Below are positions 8,068-20,310 of a stretch of 64,000 bases of DNA, one piece after another (position 1 is the first letter of the stretch; every line of letters starts with the position of its first letter). Under the pieces are notes generated by a model. The model ran no database searches. It had not been told where the DNA came from and worked only from the letters and a program-made list of their open reading frames with translations. The position numbers and the translations under genes were made by a program. Where the stretch lies: assembly GCA_016858145.1 (NCBI GenBank), contig JAEHOE010000048.1, forward strand, positions 434,001 to 498,000, in the 5' to 3' direction. This DNA comes from Edaphochlamys debaryana. Its lineage: Eukaryota > Chlorophyta > Chlorophyceae > Chlamydomonadales.

Positions 8068-11000
8068 TCACGCCAGCTTTAGCGGCGGTGCCAGCTGCAG
8101 GCCCACGCCCCGCATTGCCAAGTACTGGACGTCTATGTTGAGCGGCCCATCCTCGTCGTCACCGAAGGCCCTGGCTCGGTTCTCCTGGCTGATGAGCTTG
8201 ACGAGGGCCGTGTTACCGGCCCAAGCCTGGTGCAGGCGGATAACCAGGTGGCCAGACGGCGGTTGGGGCGGTTGCGCCGGCTGCTGGGAAGTTGGTTGGG
8301 AGTTGGCGGCGCCGTCGTCCAAACCCTCGAAGGCGTGGGCGGAATACTCGGCCGGCGGCAGCAGCTCAGCGAGCGCCGGCGGCGCCGTCGCGTCCGCTGC
8401 CGCGGCCGGGCTCGGGGCTGCCGCCGCTGGCTTGGCGGCTGCCGCTGCCCTGGCGGCGGCCTTCTTGGGTGGTGGGACCTGGATCCGCACGCCATCGTGG
8501 GACATGTCATCTCGGGGCCATACGTGCCGAGCGCGCCTGCCCTTGCGGTCTCGCTTGGCGCCGCCCTCGTCCTCGCCCAGTCGCAGCAGCTCCTGCTGGA
8601 CCGCGGTCTGCATCACCTGGCAGGCGGTGGCGCAAGGGGCAGCCGGGAGGGCGGGGGCAGGGCGCAGGGGCGGTTGGAAGGGGAAGAAAAAAAAGGGGCC
8701 AGGTAGGGGCGCTGCAAGCAGAAGGAACTAGGCGAGCATCCAGAAGGACCCAAAGGAACTAGACGGGCAGCCCGCTGGGCTGCCCCCCCTCACGCACACG
8801 GTTGCGCCCCGTGTTACTTCTGGCACACGCGGTCAGCTCCTCAGCAGACCCACCTGGTAGGTGTGCCTCAGGGCCTGCACGCCAGCAGCGTCCGAGGCCG
8901 CCGCCAGGAGCAGCTGGGAACGAGTGGGGATGGGGGAGGGCAGGCACGAGGCTCAGCGGTATGTGCTAGGGCCAACCGTAGGGAACCTGGTGCACATCGA
9001 GTCCACGGCCCAACGACGCCAATGGCTCTAGGGCCGCAGTCAACGCCCTGGTACCCGGCACGCCCAGAGTTGACACACCGCCGCCACGCCGCGCCCCAAG
9101 CCACCGCGCCCGCTCACCCCTGCCACGTTGGGCTTGGTGAGGTGCCGGAGCCACGTGGTCAGGGGCACGCCCTGGAGCAGCTCCCCCGAGCCGCCGTAGC
9201 CGCCATTCGCCTCGTCAGCAGCCGAGGCTCCAGCGGCGTCGGCGGCGGACCCAGCGGCATCGTCAACAGCATTGTGGCTGCTGGGACCTGCCCCAGCGCC
9301 GCCGCCGCCACCGCCGTTCTTGTCGTCGCCTGCGTTGCCCCGCGCGGCCCGCTTGCCGCGCCCGGCGCCCTTGGCCGCCCCCGCCGGTCCCCTGCCGCCG
9401 CCGCCGGCCCCACGCCCGGCGCCGCCAGCGCTCGAGGGCCCAGCGTCGCCTGCCACCTCGCCATCAGCGTCGCCGCCCTTGCTGCCCTTGCCGGCGCCCT
9501 TCGCCTCCGCCGCCCGCCGCCGCTCCGCCTCCAGCTCGTCCCACGGCAGGTGATCCTCCTCGCCAAAACCGTACGGCACGCTTGGCGTTTGGCCCTCAAC
9601 GCCGTAGAAGAACTCGAGCTCGTCCTCCCAGTCGCTCAGCGCCGCCGCCGCCGCCCCTGGGATGTCGTCATCGCCCTCCTCGCCCTCATTTTCACCGCCG
9701 CCGCCGTCGAGCTCCTCCGGAGCCAAGCCCGCCAGCTCCGTGTGGTCCATAACCTCCTCCTCCTCCTCGTCCTCGTCCTCGTCCTCCTCTCCCTCGTCGC
9801 TGCTCTCATCCTCCCCGCTCTCCTGAGAGGCGTCGTCCCCAACGAACCAACCGTCGTCGTCTTCACTGCCAGATCCAGATCCGGACTCTGAGGCAGATCC
9901 GTCGGCGGCGCCGTCACCTCCGCCATCTCCGCCTGCGCCCCCGCCGCCGGCGACGGGCAGCACTGGCGGCAGGGCCATGGCTTGGTCTCCCTCGTCGCCC
10001 AGACCCTGATGGGGGAAGAACCGGAACCACACCACCGGCCACAGCGTTCCCGGCTCCGGCGCTACCTGCCCAGCAACTGCTGCTGCTGCTCCCGCGGGTG
10101 CGCCTCCCGCCGCTGCGGATGCTGTGTCTGCGTCTCCGACAGCCACCGCAGCAGCAGTGGCCGTCGGCCGCCGAAACTCGATCCATTCGCCGGCGCCGGC
10201 AGAGCTGCCGCGCGCCGCCACCGGTGGCAGCAGCCCCGCCGCCGCCGCCGCCTCCACGGCCGCTGCCTCCGTCATCCCCGACAGGGCCTGCACGTACGGC
10301 TGTCGTACGAGGGCCCGGAAGGCGCCCCGCACGGCGGGCGTCGCGCCCTGCCCCGGCCCCTGTTGCGACGATTCGTCTTCCGCCGTTGCCGCTGCCCCGG
10401 CGCCCGCGGAAGCTCCCGCCAGAGCGGTGTTGCGGTCGGCACTGCCCAGGAGGAGCGCCCCGCAGGCTAGCGGGCAGGTGAACTCGCCCGCTCTGGAGAC
10501 CGTGACGGCGTCAATCACGGCTGCGGGTCGGGGGGCAGGGGAGAGAGGCCGGGCAGGTGACACGGTGGCAAACGTCAATGTCGTGTACGGTCAAGCAGCC
10601 GTGACACAGAATGACTGCTAACCAGCCCTGGGGCCTGCACGGTTGGGCACGGCCCAAAGGGGCCTGCTACGCTGCTGTACACACGGCTAAGGCCACACGA
10701 CTATGGCCACACGGCGACAAACGCCTCACCTGTGGTGCTGGACAGGGCGTCGCTGCCCAGGAAAGCGCCGGACCTGCGATCCCACACCTCGAGCCCGGGC
10801 TCCGCGCCCGCCACGCCGTCCCCCAGCCCATCCGCCGGCCCCGCCTCTTGCCCAGGCCCCAGCTCCTCGTTCAGTCCGCACAGCGCCCGCTCCCCAGCCA
10901 CCGCCTTCTCAGCGACGATGTCCGCGACCGTTGTCGCCAACCGCTGCGGCAGGGGATAGCGCTCCGGAATGCAGTTGGGCCTGGCCACCAGCGCCGCGGC

Positions 11001-14000
11001 AGGCCCAGTCAGGCCCTGCGCGCCCAGACCGGGCCCAAGGTGCGCCAGTGACCCTTGGGCGGTGGCGGCGGCAAGCACCGCAGCATCAGCGGCGGCGATT
11101 GTCGCCGTCGCAAAGCCTCGGGCCGCCCCGCCATCGCCGCCGCCGCCGCTGCCACTGCCGCCTGCTGCCGAAGGCTCCTGCCAGAGGTGGGGCGGCGGCG
11201 CTGCACCGACGAGGGCGGCAATGGCAGTTGCGGCTGTGTGGACGGCGCTGTAGAGGCTGCAGGCCACGTTAACTTTGCCGAGCTGCCAGGGCGGCCATAG
11301 CGCAGCGATCTAGGGCGGGAGGCAGCGGTATGGGAAGGGGTCAAGCAGGTCGAAACGCATCAGCCGCAATGCGCAAGGGACCTTTCCTTGCCACAAGACC
11401 GGTGGCCCCGCTGCTTCAGACCTGTGCACAAGACAGGCCCAGGCCCGATCACCGGCTCTGATTTGCTCTCCGCAAGGCCCAGTCCGCCCCCTGTCCCGCT
11501 CACACCCTTAGCCCCAGCCCTCAGCCCCGACCCTGCTAAGGGCAGTGGGCAGCTTACCGAATTGGCCGCCGGCGCACCAACGGGGTCCGCCGCCTGCGCC
11601 AGCGCCCCCGCCACCCAGTCCCCCGACCCCAGCCGCGCCTCCGCCTCCCGCAGCGCCGCCGCCGCCGCCGCCTCGCCGCGGGCCGCGCCCTGCTTCGAGC
11701 CCTTGGCGTCCTGTGCTGCCACCAGCTGCGAGGGTCGCAGGGAAACGGGCACAGCGGTGGCAGATTCAAGTCCGGCTAATGGATTGCCGCTGTGTTGATC
11801 ACGAACGCAAGGCAGTTGCGGCATACAGATCCAGAGATACCGTAACAGACGCAACCCACACGGGGGGGGTTCTGTACCACATGCCGGACCTGCCCTTGGC
11901 CGCGCCTTCCCTTCACTGGCTTCACGAGAACACCCTAACCTTTACAACGGTAAGTGCCTTCACCGTTACACCGTACCTTGGCGATGGTGAGAAGGTCTTG
12001 GGCCACAGCCCGGGCGCTGGCCTGCACCCCTTGAGCCGAGGGCGACGCAACAAACGCGTCCAGGTTCGCGACGTGACGCCCCAGGCGCTGCAGCACAAGC
12101 TTGCACTCCCGCTGCGACAGCAGCGCGCGTCGCAGCGCACGCCGCCGGAGCGTCTCCATTACTGCGCTGGCGGCGGCGCGGAGGACGAGAGCGGCGGCGC
12201 CGGTGGACGCCTCCGCCGCGGCGGAGGCGCCCGGCTCCGCCGTCAGCCCGGCGGCGACGAAGCCGCCGGCGGCGCGCAGCATCCTGGCCGCCGCCGCCTC
12301 GGCCGCCGCCAGGCCCGCCGCCACCGCCGCCGCGTCTGCCTTGGCTGCCGCCGCGGCAGTCGCCGCCTCCGCCAGCTCCGTCGCCGCCTCCGTCGCCGCC
12401 TGCATCTGTTTGAGCAGCTGCCACCAGGTGACCAGCTCCACCAAGAGCCGCTCCAGGCCTACAAGGTGCAGAAGGCATACGGCACGCCGCATGCCGACGG
12501 AAGATAAGCGACCACCTTTCGACCGTACCGGCACCGGCACCCATGCGGCAAGACCGTTACGGCTACATCTGTACTACACAAGCCGCGGGGAAGCCCCGAC
12601 AGCGTCAAAGACGCGCTTGCAGCCGCCGTCACGCGCCGCGAGTTCCCCGCTTGAGCCCAAACGGAGATGCCCAGGTCGGCCCCGTCACGGACAGACATGC
12701 GTGGGGTTGCTCGGAGGGCCGGGGAGGGCCGGGTCCCCGCGGCGCACCTGCCGTGTTCCAGTGCTCCAGGGACTGCACCATGGCCGCCCGCAGCCGCCCG
12801 TGCAGGGGCCCGGGCGTGGCGCAGCACAGCTGCTCCTGCGGGCCGGGAGCGGAGGACAGGGCCCCGCCGCAAACACATGAGTTGGAGCCGAGGCCCCACG
12901 TGGCACACTCCCTGCCTCACTCACCCTTCCAGCCCTTCCCCGAGCCGTTCCTCGTCACCTGCCAAGCCCGCAAGCACCGCCCCGCGCCACCGCAAACCCC
13001 CGGCTCCGCCCCACACAGGCCCTCGGACCGCACCTGCAGGCGCCGGGGCACGCGGTGCACGAACAGCACCCAGCCCACGTCCGCGGCCAGGGCGATGAGC
13101 GCGGGCCGGTGCGAGGCCTCGAAGGGGTCGGGTGGGCAGAGGCGCTGCGGACAGCAGAGGAGGGAGAGCGCGACAGGACTTGAGGAAAAGGGCACGGGGG
13201 CTGGAGCTGGGCAAGGGCTTGGAGACGTCCACCCGCAGCACGGCCCCGTCCTCAGCACGGCCCCACCCTCAGCACGGCCCCACCCTCAGCATGGCGATTG
13301 CATGCACGTTTGCTGACGCTCGGCTGCAGTGGATGGCCCAGCCGGAGGGGTCGAACATGTTGCCCACCTGAGCGATTGAGGAGACGGAGAAGGGCGGTAA
13401 GTCGGGTACTGGCACAAAAGCAGCGCGCGCTCCACAGAAGCTGGGCACCCTGCCACAACGGATTCGCCCCCATGCCCCTCTGCGCAACCACCACGACACC
13501 CGCCGCCCAGACCCGGGGAATCCCTGTGGCACCGACCGCCCTGCACCGCGCACCCACTCCCCAGCGCGCCACCCACCCAGAAGGATGGATCGTCCTCGTC
13601 CATGCCCCCGTCCGTGTACAGCCCCTCCCAGCACACAGCGCCCAGGCCGCCAGCCCCGCCTCCACCGCCTCCGCCTGCGCATGAGCCGCTGGCGCGACCC
13701 GGCACCGAGCTGGGCCCAGCCCCTGAGCCGGCGTTGGGCCCGGATCCAGGGGGTTCCCCGGGGCCAGGGCCGGCGGCGGCGGGGCCGCCTCTGCGCCATG
13801 CCGTGTGCAGCTGGCGGTAGAGGTTGGCCAGGGGCACCTGTTCTGGGCCCTGGTGTGGGTGAGGGTGGGGTGGAGGAGGGAGGGGGAGGGTGGAGGAGGT
13901 GGGTAGAGGGAGGGCGAGCGGGTCGGGTGCGGGCAGGGAAGGAGGGGTGGTGGCGACTTGCAGGCCGCCAGGCCCCGGCCCCTCAAGCCCCCACAAGCTT

Positions 14001-14315
14001 TACCCCTCGGCCCTGCCACTGGTGAGGGATTCCGCGAACTCCGGGGAGTCTGGGGACCACTGTCGCAGATGCCAAGCCCCGTAGGCTCACCCGCACGTAA
14101 AGGGCGAAGCGCTGGGCCAGGAGGGGCCCCCAAACCGCGTTGTTGCGGGCGGCGTGACGGCACTCGCGGCTCACGCACGCAAGCGCAGCGACGTCTCTCG
14201 CGCTATCGAGAGAGCAGCTGATTCGACCGAGAATATCGGCATCCAGGCTGCTCCAGGCTGCTCCGCTGTCCTCTGCCGCTGCGGCCCGCCGGCGTGCAGC
14301 CGGCGATTCCGACAT
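8068..14315 (-). CDS. Large F-box protein (1332 residues)
   Basis: Eleven exons: 14315-14091, 13849-13577, 13367-13308, 13144-13034, 12835-12748, 12458-11977, 11725-11558, 11309-10730, 10520-9118, 8913-8854 and 8616-8068. The frame is kept throughout. The N-terminus (about residues 18-62) is an F-box: WSSLDADILGRISCSL, then VAALACVSRECRHAA and NAVWGPLLAQRF. F-box proteins dock SKP1-cullin ligases, so a substrate receptor role for ubiquitination is expected. The rest matches no substrate-binding fold I recognise: an Ala-rich helical stretch (exon 6), a Gly/Ala-rich region ending in VWDRRSGAFLGSD (exon 8), a strongly acidic Ser/Glu/Asp tract near residues 880-930, and a conserved-looking C-terminus around GHLVIRLHQAWAGN and LNIDVQYLAMRG. 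Exon 2 could instead start at 13837. A split into two genes cannot be excluded, but no internal start or stop suggests one. It is head-to-head with XAP5. Confidence 0.7.
13234..13301. repeat. 17-bp tandem repeat in an intron of the F-box gene
   Basis: Four diverged copies with period 17 start at 13234, 13251, 13268 and 13285; the core is CTCAGCACGGCCCCACC. The array lies in the intron between exons 3 and 4, just after the exon 3 donor. Confidence 0.8.
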
Positions 14316-14841
14316 CTCCTGGCCTCCCTCGCTGGCTTCGCCACGTGGGCTTGGCCCAATGTCTGTTGCGACTCCCAGCTCCGTTAGCCCAGATGTTAGT
14401 TCAGGCTGGGCGTGTAACCAGCGCTCAGAATGCGGTTGGCGTGCCGACTGCACGTAACAAGTGGACCTAACCCCCGAGGGTCCAGGTCAGATACAGCGAC
14501 ATTCTAAGCTATTGTAAGCTATTGCGTTAGCAGTGGGCGCTTTGCCGCAAGGGGTCCGGTAGCCGAATGGCACTGCATTGCAAGGCTTCTCGGAACCTGC
14601 CCGCGTGCACTGGCTTTGCACATCGGACTGCTGAGAAGTACTCAGCTGCTTAGGTGACTGCTGTGAGCCCACGCGAGCCCAGGCCTGCCCAAGTGCAGCG
14701 CAGGAGTGCCCCGTCCGTTTAGCTCGACGGCCCTAGGACTCAAGTAACGTATAAGCTTGCCGCTCCATAGAGAAGGGCTCAATTCTTGGTCCGTGGCCCT
14801 GACGGGCATTTGGGCCGAGCGCGGTCTGCGCGGGTATCAAG
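14316..14841. other. Divergent promoter region between F-box gene and XAP5
   Basis: About 525 bp separate two ATGs on opposite strands. An in-frame GTG-started extension of the F-box ORF reaches 14453 but has no ATG. The middle part has lower GC and a 10-bp perfect tandem duplication (TAAGCTATTG twice, 14505-14524). No TATA box stands out. Confidence 0.5.
14505..14524. repeat. 10-bp duplication in a divergent promoter region
   Basis: TAAGCTATTG occurs twice in direct tandem between the F-box and XAP5 genes. It is short but AT-rich in a GC-rich setting, so it may be a regulatory site. Confidence 0.6.
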
Positions 14842-17800
14842 ATGTTCGGCAACGGCTATGTGGGGACGGGCGAGGATGTCCAGCGCATCAGGCGCATGGA
14901 GAAGCAGCGCGAGGAGCAGAGGAAGAAGTTCGAGCAGATGCACAAGCAGACCAAGGATGAGGCGGACCGGGCTGGCCTGAAGAAGTTCGGAGCCTCCACG
15001 GAGGAGGTGGGGCCCTGGATGGAGCCGGGGGGAGGGCGGCACGCCGCTGGGCGTGTTCGCGCGGTTTGGGAGGGGGGGGCGCGTTCCGTGCACCCTGCAC
15101 GGGAAGGGTCAGGCCGCTGACAAAGGGGAACCGGCGTGGGCCATGGTCAGGGCGCTGGCAGTTTGAAGTCGTAGAGGGCTGTCCCCGATCCCTCTCTTTA
15201 TACCCAAGTATGAAGGGTGGGGCCAGAGCCCGCTGGCCTCCTGGCTCAGGGCATCCCCCACCCCGAGCTCCTGCGCCCGGCCACCCGGCTGTCCTCCCAC
15301 GCCCGGCCACCTGCACCCGCACCACCCCCTCCAGGCTTTGGAGCACGCGTTCAAGAACGAGACCGTGGGTCTGGTGACTAAGGCCGAGTTTATCCAGAAG
15401 CGGACGACGCTGCAGGAGCGGTGAGGGCATTGGGGGCCCGCAACTCTCAGCCCATGCCGCGCCGCGTTGCGCCCTACCCTCCACCCTCGCCCGCTCCATT
15501 CCCCACTGCCCAATGTCCGCTCCTCCTCGCCCACAACCCCCCCCCTCCCTCCCTGCCCACGCCTCCCTCCCCCCCACCCCCCCTCTTCCCCCGCCCCAGC
15601 CTGGAGGAGGAGGCGCGCAAAAAGAGCGAGGCGGACGAGGACGCTGTGCTCCGGGAGCGGGAGGCGCGCAAGCGGGCCAAGGAGGCCTCGCGGCCCAAGC
15701 TCAGCTTCCTGCAGCAGCAGGAGGGCGAGGAGGAGGAGGGCGAGGAGCAGGTGGGGGGCCGGGTGGGGCTGGGGCTGGGGCTGGCGGCAAAGGCTGGGGC
15801 TTGGAGGAGCAAAGTGCTCGGGCGGTGGCGGGTGAGGCAGGGGCTGCGACTGTGGCCCAAGCCGGCACGCGACCGCCCCGCCCGCCACCATCTCCCATCC
15901 CGGCCCGTCACGCACACACACAAGCACCTGAACACGCACGACTGCCCACGCAGGACGACCCCGCCCCGGCCCCCGCCTTCAAGCTGCCCGCCTTCGCCAA
16001 GATCATGGCGGGGTCAGCGGCGGCAGCAGCGCCCCCGGCGGCCCCCGCCGAGCCCGGCACCTCAGCGCCCTCAGAGCCCGCGGACGCACGGCCCGGGCGA
16101 GCGGGCTCCGAGGGCCCCGCGGGCAGCAGCGGCAACGCCAGCGACGGGGGCGGCAACGGGGGCGGCGCGGGGACCTCGGGCGGCGGCACTCTTGTGCCCC
16201 TGAAGAGGAAGTTTGGGAAGCTGGGCAAGGACCCGGGTGTGGCCACGGACTTCCTGCCTGACAAGTGCGTGTGGGGGGGGGGGAGGAGGCGTGCGGGGCG
16301 AAGCGCCGGAGGGGGCAGGAGCTAGGCGCCGGAGGGGACACAGCGAGCCGAGTAGTCCGGCTGGAGCGAAGCGGGCAGCGAGCACTCCAGCGCCAGCCCC
16401 CGCACCCACGCCCATGCCCGGGCCCTCCGCCCCCGCCTCTCCTCCCTGCAAAACAGGGACCGTGAGCGGCTGGAGGTGGAGATGCGCGCCGCCCTGCGCA
16501 AGGAGTGGCAGCTGGCGCAGGACTCGGTCAAGGGGGAGCCCCTCAGCATCACCTACTCCTACTGGAACGGCAGCGGCCACCGGTGAGCGGCCGCAGGACA
16601 GCAGGCGGGCCCAGGAAGGGCCCAGGAAGGGCTCAGGAAAGGGCTAGGAAGGGAAGGGTTCAGACAGGCTGCGGCATTTGCGGGGCCAGGGCCAGGGGCT
16701 GTGTGTCGGGGCTGGTGGGCATGGGCCCACACCAGAGCTTCGCACTCGAGCCCCAAGCCGCATCATACATGCCGGTACGGTCAGGTCCATCCTATCCTCT
16801 ACCGCAACCAGCAACGCGCCCCGCCGCCTCCCCTCCCCTTCTCACCCCCTTCTCACCCCCTCCTCTCCCCTCCTCTCCCCTCCTCTCCCCTCCTCTCCCC
16901 TCGTCTCCCCTCCCCTCACCCCCTCACCCCCCCCCCCAGCCGCAACGTGACGGTGAAGAAGGGCGACTCGATCGGGGCCTTCCTCAAGGCGGTGCGGGAG
17001 CAGCTGGCGCCCGAGTTCAGGGAGCTGAGGCACGCGGGGGTGGACTCGCTCATGTACATCAAGGTGGGGGGGGGGGTGGCAGGGGGACAGGGAGGGAAGG
17101 AAGGGAGGAAGGAGGGGGAGGGCAGCCTGGTCAGGACGCGTGAAGGCACAGGGCATGTCAGTGTTAACACTACGTTAGCTGTTGGGTCGCGCACGCCGGC
17201 GCAGAGGGATGCGGTGAGGCGAGGGACAGCAGACCAGTCCCACGTTCCGGCCCCGACCGGCCCGGCCCCGCTGCTTCCCGCCCGACCCCAACACGCCCTC
17301 CTCATCCCCCGCTGCTCCTTCTCTTCTTCCGCTCTCCAATACGTTCAAAATTCCCCTCCCCCGCTCTCCCCCCCGCTCCGCCCCCGCAGGAGGATCTGAT
17401 CATGCCCCACCACCACACCTTCTACGAGCTCATCGTCAACAAGGCCCGCGGCAAGTCCGGGCCGCTGTTCGACTTCGGCGTGCGCGACGACATCCGCATC
17501 ACCAACGACGCCACGCAGGAGAAGCAGGACTCGCACGCGGGCAAGGTGTGTATGGGGGGGGGATTCACGGGTTTGTTCCACGAGTTTGAGAGGCGGGGCG
17601 GGGATGGATGAGGGGCGGGTTGAGGGGCGAGAAGGCAAGGGATGGCAGGGTGCCAAGAGGTTGGGGGAGGGGGGAGGTGGCGTGGGATGGCGTGGTGCGC
17701 CGGGCGGGCCTCGACCAAGCTTGGGAGCTTCCAACTCCTCCTTCCCACCCCACCCCCCACCCGTGCTCCAGGTGGTGGAGCGGCACTGGTACGACAAGAA

Positions 17801-18038
17801 CAAGCACATCTTCCCTGCCAGCCGATGGGAGGTGGGCCGTGCAAGGAGTTGGGGGGTAGGGTTAAACGCTTCAACAGGGTCGAGGTGTTGGGGCGCAACT
17901 CTCAGGCGCAGGCTTGTCTGTGACTGCACAAACGCCGCCTGCAACCGCAACCGTAACCGTCACCTCCCAACCATCAACCGTCATCCGCAGACGTACGACC
18001 CCGAGAAGAAGTACGGCGATTACAGCATCTTCGGCTGA
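14842..18038 (+). CDS. XAP5: XAP5/FAM50 family nuclear protein
   Basis: Nine exons: 14842-15006, 15335-15420, 15600-15750, 15954-16264, 16457-16582, 16940-17063, 17390-17545, 17772-17831 and 17991-18038. They encode 408 residues. XAP5 proteins (plant XCT, human FAM50A) are nuclear. In plants XCT acts in circadian timing, small-RNA production and splicing; in algae and animals the family is linked to transcription and splicing. The N-terminus is the family coiled region ([20 protein letters not shown]). A charged helical part leads to a Pro/Ala/Ser linker, then the XAP5 core: [45 protein letters not shown] and [10 protein letters not shown]. It ends [20 protein letters not shown] and [11 protein letters not shown]. 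Length and C-terminus agree with the family. Confidence 0.95.
16861..16910 (+). repeat. 10-bp CT-rich tandem array in an XAP5 intron
   Basis: Four perfect copies of TCCTCTCCCC are followed by one with a single change, just upstream of the exon 6 acceptor at 16939. It extends the polypyrimidine tract of that intron and is likely to vary in length. Confidence 0.85.
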
Positions 18039-18864
18039 GCTCGCATGCAGTGTCGCGGCGAGCTGGCGCGCGGGCGGCGAGCAGGCGGGATAGCGGTGCT
18101 GGGCGGTGCTCGGGCGGCGAACGGAGGCGAGGGAGCACGCGGAACGCATCGGGCCTGCGGGCTTGCAGGAGGTTGTGGGGAGCAAGGGAGCAGGAGGGGC
18201 CCGGGGCGGGGGGCTTGGACAGGTGACATCTTGGGGCCAAAGCTGGGGGGGGGGGTCGTAGCAGCCGGCGGAGGTCGGGGAGGAGCCCTGGACCCCGAGG
18301 CGACGGGCGAGAGAGTGCGTGGATGCAGGGACAGGGTAGAGCTCGATGGAGGAGATCAGACGCAGGTCTCAGGTGTACAGACGGGCGAGGCGTTCTAGCT
18401 TTCTGCAGGGCCTGCGGAGGCGGTGGCATGCTCAGACCTCCAGCGCAGGCGTGCCGCGAGGCACTCTCGGTGTAATGTGAAGCGTAATCAGATACCCTTG
18501 GTGTAATGCTGTAACGCGTGTGAGCAGCGTGCATTGCGGGGGGCTGTTATAAGGGAGCAAGCAGGCGGGGCAAGCTGTGGCGGCGACCGGGCGACGTCGG
18601 GGGGTCAGGGGCGGGCGGTGGCAGCCCTGCGCATGGCGGGGTTTTGCCGTTTTTTTGGGGGGGCTTCTGGCTCTTGACTGCCTGTTTCACGATACAGAGC
18701 ACCTGCCACGCAACTCGCATACACAGCTCGCTATATGCCTCTCAGTCAAGCGCACCAGCCGAGCGAACCCGTTCCCGCGCGAACTTGAAAGTTGACCGGA
18801 GGATACCCTCGCACCCCGCAAACCAACAATTGTTCAACGAAGGACTCGGTAGATACGTAGCGCG
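18039..18864. other. Intergenic: XAP5 3' region and POLE3 upstream region
   Basis: No gene is seen. Three TGTAA motifs cluster at 18471-18514, about 430 nt past the XAP5 stop. The sequence just before the POLE3 start (18700-18860) is lower in GC. Confidence 0.5.
18471..18514 (+). terminator. Cluster of TGTAA polyadenylation-type motifs after XAP5
   Basis: TGTAA occurs at 18471-18475, 18502-18506 and 18510-18514 on the coding strand. Three copies within 44 bp are unlikely by chance in GC-rich DNA and fit a chlorophyte cleavage/polyadenylation region. Confidence 0.55.
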
Positions 18865-20310
18865 ATGGAGCAGGCTGACGCAGAGCGCCCAGAGACCGAT
18901 TGCGACTTGCCTCGTGCGCTCGTAAGGCGAATCGTGAAGGCGAAGCTTTCTGGAGTTGCTGATGACGGCAAAGATGTTGGAGTCACGAAGGACGCGCTTA
19001 CTGCGCTCGCGGAGAGCGCCAAGGTGCGTCGACATGGGCAATTGGCGCAACCGCGGGGTATCTGGCCCAGGGCTTGAGCGTCAAGTCCTTAAGGAGCGGA
19101 AAAGTGGTGGGGTGAGCGGGCTGGTGCCCCGTCGCCCCGTCGGGTCGCCCCAGGGACCTGTAAGGGGAGCGGGCGGGCACAGGGTCTGCGGGTGTGCCAG
19201 CCTTACTCAAGCCAGGCCCGTTGCGCTTACCCGCCCCGCATTCCCCCTCTCCCCCCCACGGGTAGGTGTTTGTCAGCATGATCGCCTCTACGGCCAATGA
19301 CATCTGCCAGGAGAAGCGCCGGTGAGCGGGCTGGCGCCGAACGGGCAAGTGGCCTCTCCGGCCTTCCCCGCCCCCCGCGCTACATACATGTAGTGCATGC
19401 TGTTCATACATTCCTGCCTCGGCTCGCTATCCCCGCTTAACCGTTGCTTACATGCACATATCTATCAGCACCTGTCTGTGATGTCCGGACTGGTCCCAGC
19501 CACGGCACCCCCGGCTGCGCAATGCCAGGACCTGCCACCGGCCCTGGCACCTCTCGACCCCCGAAACCCCCACCCCTGGATCCAGGTCAACGGTCAACGC
19601 CGATGACGTGTTCAACGCCCTCAGCGACCTGGACTTCCCGGAGCTGGTCGGGCCGCTCCGAGAGCAGCTCGAGGGTAGGGCGGGGCTACGGCTGGTGGGT
19701 AGTGCCCGTGTCCCCGTGGCCGGGGCTGAGGGCCTGGACGTCGGCTGCCCTACGCCATGTCCATCCACCCAATCCAGGGTGATGGGCGACGGGAACCCGT
19801 GTTTGTGCTCACTTCGCAAATGCAGCCACATTGCTTTCATTTGTACCTACTTGTGCCGACGCCCATTGCAAACTCAGGTCTCCTGACCCCCTTCCCGCCC
19901 ATGCCCATGCCCATGCCCCAGCCTTCCGCGAGGCCCTCAAGGAACGCAACAAGAACCGCCCGGCCAAGAAGCGCAAGGGCGCCACGTACGACGCACCGCT
20001 GGTCGTGCCGCGCAACCCGGTCGCCGCCGCCGACGGCAACGGCGACGCCGACGAGGCGGCAGCGGCGGCTGGCGGCGGCGCCGACAGCGACGTCAACGGC
20101 GCCGACGACGACGGCGCGGCGGGCGGGCTCCGGGACACTGACGGCGACGACGGCGACGGCCCGGGGGTGCTCGGGGGGGGTGCGACGACGGACGATGACG
20201 GGCTCGGGGCGCTTGGGATGGGCCTGGGGCTTGGCAGCGGGTTGGGCGGGGTGGATGGCGACGGGGACGGGGACCTGGTGGAGAACATGCTGGTGGATGG
20301 GCCGCCGTGA
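18865..20310 (+). CDS. POLE3: DNA polymerase epsilon subunit 3 / CHRAC-type histone-fold protein
   Basis: Four exons (18865-19023, 19266-19321, 19586-19674, 19922-20310) encode 230 residues. POLE3 (yeast Dpb4, animal CHRAC17) pairs with POLE4-like partners through a histone fold. It serves in DNA polymerase epsilon and in chromatin-remodelling and H3-H4 chaperone functions. The fold covers about residues 14-105: LPRALVRRIVKAKL (helix 1), VTKDALTALAESAKVFVSMI and ANDICQEKRR (helix 2), STVNADDVFNALSDLDFPEL (helix 3), then LKERNKNRPAKKRKG. The last exon adds a long Asp/Gly/Ala acidic tail, also typical of this subunit. A TGTAA motif lies at 20635-20639, about 325 nt past the stop. Confidence 0.93.

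Noticed and set aside
14316..14453. 46-residue N-terminal extension of the F-box protein
   Set aside because: It also begins at GTG; the ATG at 14315 gives MSESPAARRR shortly before the F-box.
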